8,435 nt of DNA from an uncultured Megasphaera sp. (GTDB lineage: Bacteria > Bacillota > Negativicutes > Veillonellales > Megasphaeraceae): assembly GCA_937895695.1 (NCBI GenBank), contig CALBLM010000389.1, positions 1 through 8,435 on the forward strand, given 5' to 3'. The notes below the pieces were generated by a model. That model worked only from the letters and a program-made list of their open reading frames with translations. It made no database searches and was not told where the DNA came from. How positions within the stretch are numbered: position 1 is the stretch's first letter; every line of letters starts with the position of its first letter. Positions 6,452 through 8,435 of this stretch are shown one piece after another. The position numbers and the translations under genes were made by a program.

Positions 6452-7453
6452 ATGCATAGCATATCTTATTTTTGGCGATTGTCCCGTCGTATTTATGGCC
6501 CTCGCAATTTTCAGGAAAATAAACGGGCAGTCGTCTTCTTTTTCCGTGCGGCTGCCAATCGAAATTTGTTTGAAAAATTATATGCGTTTTTTGATGCATA
6601 TGAACCGATGAAGGGATTTTTGGAACAGCAGGATCCGGATTTTCAAGAAGTAATGACACGTGTTTTTCTGTTTAAAAATTCGACGATGACACAGAGGCTT
6701 GATGCGCTTTTGCATCATTTTACCATTTTGCGGACTTTCTTTACGGATGAAGTGATTCATACTATCTATTGGGGCCAGGGATATACGTTGTGGAAATCCA
6801 ATGATGCATCTATGCCGTTGGAAGTACGGCTTATTTTTGACACAGGACAGCGTAAAGAAGGATTTATGTCGCTCTATTTGTATCATGAAGGAGAAATGAT
6901 TTATCATTTTAATTTCCGCTTTGATTACAACAAAGACGGTAAACCGTCCATGTATATCGGCACGATCCAGGGCTCTAAGCATGGATTAGATACGACGAAA
7001 GTATTGACTAAAAAATTATTTGGCTATCGTCCCAAAAATTTTATTTTATATCTCATGCGTATTTTTGTACAGACGTTGGGTATTTATGATATGTATGTTA
7101 TCAGTGACGAGGGATTTTATACTAATAGTCATATACTGCGTGGCAATCGTTCTAAAAAAACAAATTTCAATAGTTTTTGGAACGATGAAGGTGCTGTTTG
7201 TGATCCAAAGGAATCCTGGTATTTTCGGTTGCCTATTGAAGAAAAACGTCGTAAATATGCGGAAATTAAATCCCAAAAACGAAATTTATTTAGAAAGAGA
7301 TATTTGCTGATGGATCAAATCATTCCTGCGTATGTAACGGCAATACGTCAATTATTCCGTAAAGGATTTTCCCCAGTGCCGTCAGCAATCGATGAAGCGA
7401 CGATTGTGGATAAACCGGCCGATTATGATCCAATTGAAGCACCTAAGCAGTAA
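6452..7453 (+). CDS. VirK/YbjX family protein (DUF535)
   Basis: The protein has 333 residues and matches the DUF535 family in my judgement. Family-like segments are the N-terminal helical region with LRTFFTDEVI (about 92-101), IGTIQGSK (169-176), the TKKLFGYRPKNFIL stretch (186-199) and the aromatic FNSFWNDEGA (239-248). The C-terminal part (about 258-290) is very basic and helical, and the tail is proline-rich. I see no signal peptide or convincing membrane helix, so it is probably cytoplasmic or peripheral. Homologues are linked to virulence and stress phenotypes in enterobacteria (VirK of Shigella and Salmonella), but the biochemical activity is not known to me. The ATG has AAGGAGG (6438-6444) at 7 bases. 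With its own strong promoter and terminator it is a single-gene unit, so its position between atp and ctsR says little about function. Confidence 0.85.
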   Translation: MHSISYFWRLSRRIYGPRNFQENKRAVVFFFRAAANRNLFEKLYAFFDAYEPMKGFLEQQDPDFQEVMTRVFLFKNSTMTQRLDALLHHFTILRTFFTDEVIHTIYWGQGYTLWKSNDASMPLEVRLIFDTGQRKEGFMSLYLYHEGEMIYHFNFRFDYNKDGKPSMYIGTIQGSKHGLDTTKVLTKKLFGYRPKNFILYLMRIFVQTLGIYDMYVISDEGFYTNSHILRGNRSKKTNFNSFWNDEGAVCDPKESWYFRLPIEEKRRKYAEIKSQKRNLFRKRYLLMDQIIPAYVTAIRQLFRKGFSPVPSAIDEATIVDKPADYDPIEAPKQ

Positions 7454-7477
7454 GCGATATACGTATATATGATTATT

Positions 7478-7509
7478 GAACTCCCGATTATGCATTGGGA
7501 GTTCTTTTT
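7478..7509 (+). terminator. Intrinsic terminator after the DUF535 gene
   Basis: GAACTCCCGAT (7478-7488) pairs with ATTGGGAGTTC (7494-7504) as an 11-bp stem with one G:T wobble and a 5-base loop. Five T residues follow directly. It lies about 25 bases past the stop and separates this gene from the ctsR operon. Confidence 0.92.
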
Positions 7510-7531
7510 ATGCGATTTTACTGTCATTTTC

Positions 7532-7560
7532 TTGCAAAAAGTCAAAAAGACGAATATAAT
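7532..7560 (+). promoter_or_regulatory. Promoter of the ctsR operon
   Basis: TTGCAA (7532-7537, four of six matches to the -35 consensus) and a perfect TATAAT (7555-7560) are 17 bases apart. Transcription would start near 7567, leaving a leader of about 65 bases. One AGTCAAA half-site lies inside the spacer and another just past the start point, so bound CtsR would block polymerase. The promoter is well placed for a repressed heat-shock operon. Confidence 0.8.
7540..7546 (+). promoter_or_regulatory. Putative CtsR half-site 1 (AGTCAAA)
   Basis: It matches one heptad of the CtsR operator (RGTCAAA, normally a direct repeat with a 3-base gap). The heptad expected 3 bases downstream (7550-7556) is a poor match. 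It lies between the -35 and -10 of the ctsR promoter, which supports autoregulation. Confidence 0.6.
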
Positions 7561-7573
7561 GTAAGGGAGTGAA

Positions 7574-7580
7574 AGTCAAA
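7574..7580 (+). promoter_or_regulatory. Putative CtsR half-site 2 (AGTCAAA)
   Basis: It is a second exact heptad, 34 bases downstream of the first and within the wider 12-base direct repeat AAAGTCAAAAAG (7538-7549 and 7572-7583). The neighbouring heptad (7584-7590) keeps only the AAA end of the consensus. It lies just after the predicted transcription start. AAAGTC (7572-7577) could also pair with GACTTT (7594-7599) in the mRNA leader. Confidence 0.6.
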
Positions 7581-7633
7581 AAGGAGAAAACCGGACTTTA
7601 ACACTCTTTTATTCTATAAAACGGGTGATTTGT

Positions 7634-8089
7634 ATGAGTGTATTGGCTGATAAAATTGAAAAATTTATATTGCATAAACTATTAGAAGAAGAGGAAGAAA
7701 ATATTATATTGCGGCGCAATGAATTGGCAGATGAATTAAATTGTGCGCCTTCACAGATTAGTTATGTTTTAAGTACTCGATTTTCTAGTGATAAGGGATT
7801 TTTAGTAGAATCTCGGCGTGGATCGGGCGGATTTGTGCGCATCATTAAGCTTACGCCGAAAAAAAAGGATCGCACACCGGTTTTGATACAAGAACGGTTG
7901 CCGGCTGTACGGATTACCATGGAAGATTTGGATGGTTTTTTGTATCAGCTGATCAAGCAGCATCGCCTGACAAATCGGGAAGCGATTTTAATGCATCATA
8001 CCTTTGAGGCATTGTATAAAGATGTGAGTGATGAAACGCAGCGAATGGCTGTTCTTAGTCACATCATACAGCATCTCAACTTGCGCTAA
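7634..8089 (+). CDS. ctsR: CtsR, transcriptional repressor of class III heat-shock genes
   Basis: CtsR represses clp protease and chaperone genes at normal temperature and is inactivated on heating, through its own wing and through McsB. From the ATG at 7634 the protein has 151 residues, the usual length. An upstream in-frame GTG at 7625 would add three residues but would leave no ribosome site, while GGGTGA (7623-7628) lies 5 bases before this ATG. The N-terminal half is the winged helix-turn-helix, with RRNELADELNCAPSQISYVL (residues 28-47) as the DNA-reading part. The wing is ESRRGSGGFVRII (about 59-71). The C-terminal half is the helical dimerisation domain with RLTNREAILMHH. The wing normally reads RGGGG; here the second glycine is Ser64. 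mcsA follows after 24 bases, giving the standard ctsR-mcsA-mcsB-clpC arrangement as far as can be seen. Confidence 0.95.
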   Translation: MSVLADKIEKFILHKLLEEEEENIILRRNELADELNCAPSQISYVLSTRFSSDKGFLVESRRGSGGFVRIIKLTPKKKDRTPVLIQERLPAVRITMEDLDGFLYQLIKQHRLTNREAILMHHTFEALYKDVSDETQRMAVLSHIIQHLNLR

Positions 8090-8096
8090 CGCAGCG

Positions 8097-8103
8097 AAAG
8101 GAG
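8097..8103 (+). promoter_or_regulatory. Shine-Dalgarno of mcsA, supporting the GTG start at 8114
   Basis: AAAGGAG ends 10 bases before GTG 8114. The other in-frame GTG (8105) is only one base from it and so unusable. Starting at 8114 puts the first zinc-binding CxxC at residues 3-6, as usual in this family. Confidence 0.7.
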
Positions 8104-8113
8104 CGTGATAGCC

Positions 8114-8435
8114 GTGTTATGTGATATATGCAAAAAGAGAGAGGCTGTTGTTCATATTACTGCATTTGAACATGGACATCGAATCGATATGCATTTATGT
8201 GCTGAATGTGCAAACGCACAGCACAGCCAAAATGAATTTCGCGGATTTAATATGGTTGATAATGATTTTTTTCGTAAAATGGTCTATCCTGACTATGACG
8301 ATCCTTCCAAAGAAGAACCACAGTGTACCAGCTGCGGTATGACATATAGTGAATTTAACAGATTGGGGAAGTTTGGTTGTCCTGATTGTTATGCGGCGTT
8401 TCAAGAAGAAATACCGGCGCTGCTGCGCCGTATAC
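8114..8435 (+). CDS. mcsA: McsA, zinc-finger activator of the McsB arginine kinase (3' truncated)
   Basis: McsA binds and activates McsB, the protein-arginine kinase that inactivates CtsR and marks proteins for ClpCP. The frame from the GTG at 8114 stays open to the end of the window (107 residues). It contains four CxxC pairs: Cys3/Cys6, Cys29/Cys32, Cys71/Cys74 and Cys89/Cys92. They make two zinc sites, the classic McsA layout. The segment between the two sites includes FNMVDNDFFRKM. The conserved sequence around the second site reads CTSCGMTYSEFNRLGKFGCP. The UVR-like C-terminal region, needed for partner binding, would lie beyond the window. It is 24 bases downstream of ctsR with no promoter between them, so the two are co-transcribed and under CtsR control. 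mcsB and clpC are expected next but are not seen. Confidence 0.95.
   Translation, partial: MLCDICKKREAVVHITAFEHGHRIDMHLCAECANAQHSQNEFRGFNMVDNDFFRKMVYPDYDDPSKEEPQCTSCGMTYSEFNRLGKFGCPDCYAAFQEEIPALLRRI

Noticed and set aside
6429..6611. 60-residue frame overlapping the start of the DUF535 gene
   Set aside because: Its start is a non-ATG codon without a ribosome site, and the overlapping DUF535 frame has a clear start and family match.
7020..7310. 96-residue hydrophobic frame inside the DUF535 gene
   Set aside because: It is an out-of-frame shadow of the DUF535 coding sequence with no ribosome site.
7571..7600. Riboswitch or leader peptide in the ctsR leader
   Set aside because: Only a 6-bp stem (AAAGTC with GACTTT) is visible, and the AAGGAG in its loop has no start codon at a usable distance. 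Nothing resembles a known riboswitch.
7598..7620. Second ctsR promoter (TTAACA and TATAAA)
   Set aside because: The two hexamers are only 11 bases apart, too close for a sigma-70-type promoter.
8121..8342. 73-residue frame starting at GTG 8121
   Set aside because: It is out of frame with mcsA, whose four CxxC pairs are read from GTG 8114 and continue off the window.
1..8435. Mobile element, CRISPR array, tRNA or rRNA
   Set aside because: No repeat array, transposase-like frame, integrase, terminal repeats or tRNA-like cloverleaf was seen on either strand.

Overview
The window is a stretch of bacterial chromosome from a low-to-moderate GC, Gram-positive-lineage anaerobe. The best guess is a Negativicutes member close to Veillonella, Megasphaera or Dialister. 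That guess rests on protein style and on the unusual combination of an F-type ATP synthase operon, a VirK/YbjX (DUF535) gene and a CtsR/McsA heat-shock locus. No marker gene fixes the genus. All genes lie on the + strand.

Positions 1-6158 hold the F1Fo ATP synthase operon in canonical order: atpB (a, 5' end outside the window), atpE (c), atpF (b), atpH (delta), atpA (alpha), atpG (gamma), atpD (beta), atpC (epsilon). The genes are tightly packed, with overlaps or gaps of at most about 45 bases, and most have a clear Shine-Dalgarno sequence. The operon ends at a strong intrinsic terminator (6192-6234). atpF starts with TTG. atpH is broken as read: its N-terminal and C-terminal halves are in different frames, with the switch near 1576, and the junction is also about two residues short. 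This is either a sequence error or a real lesion in a core gene.

Positions 6159-6451 are non-coding. They hold the operon terminator, a weak AT-rich hairpin and a near-perfect sigma-A-type promoter (TTGACA, 18 bases, TATAAT). This promoter drives a monocistronic DUF535 gene (6452-7453), which is closed by its own terminator (7478-7509).

Positions 7510-8435 start the class III heat-shock operon. A promoter carries two AGTCAAA half-sites that resemble CtsR boxes, followed by ctsR and the 5' part of mcsA (GTG start, running off the window). mcsB and clpC would be expected next.

I found no previously undescribed multi-gene system. The points most worth a second look are the atpH frameshift, a c-subunit with two carboxylates (Asp29 and Glu62) plus Ser63 at the ion site, which hints at Na+ coupling, the atypical spacing of the CtsR half-sites, and a serine in the normally all-glycine wing of CtsR. 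I saw no tRNA, rRNA, CRISPR array, insertion sequence or phage feature.
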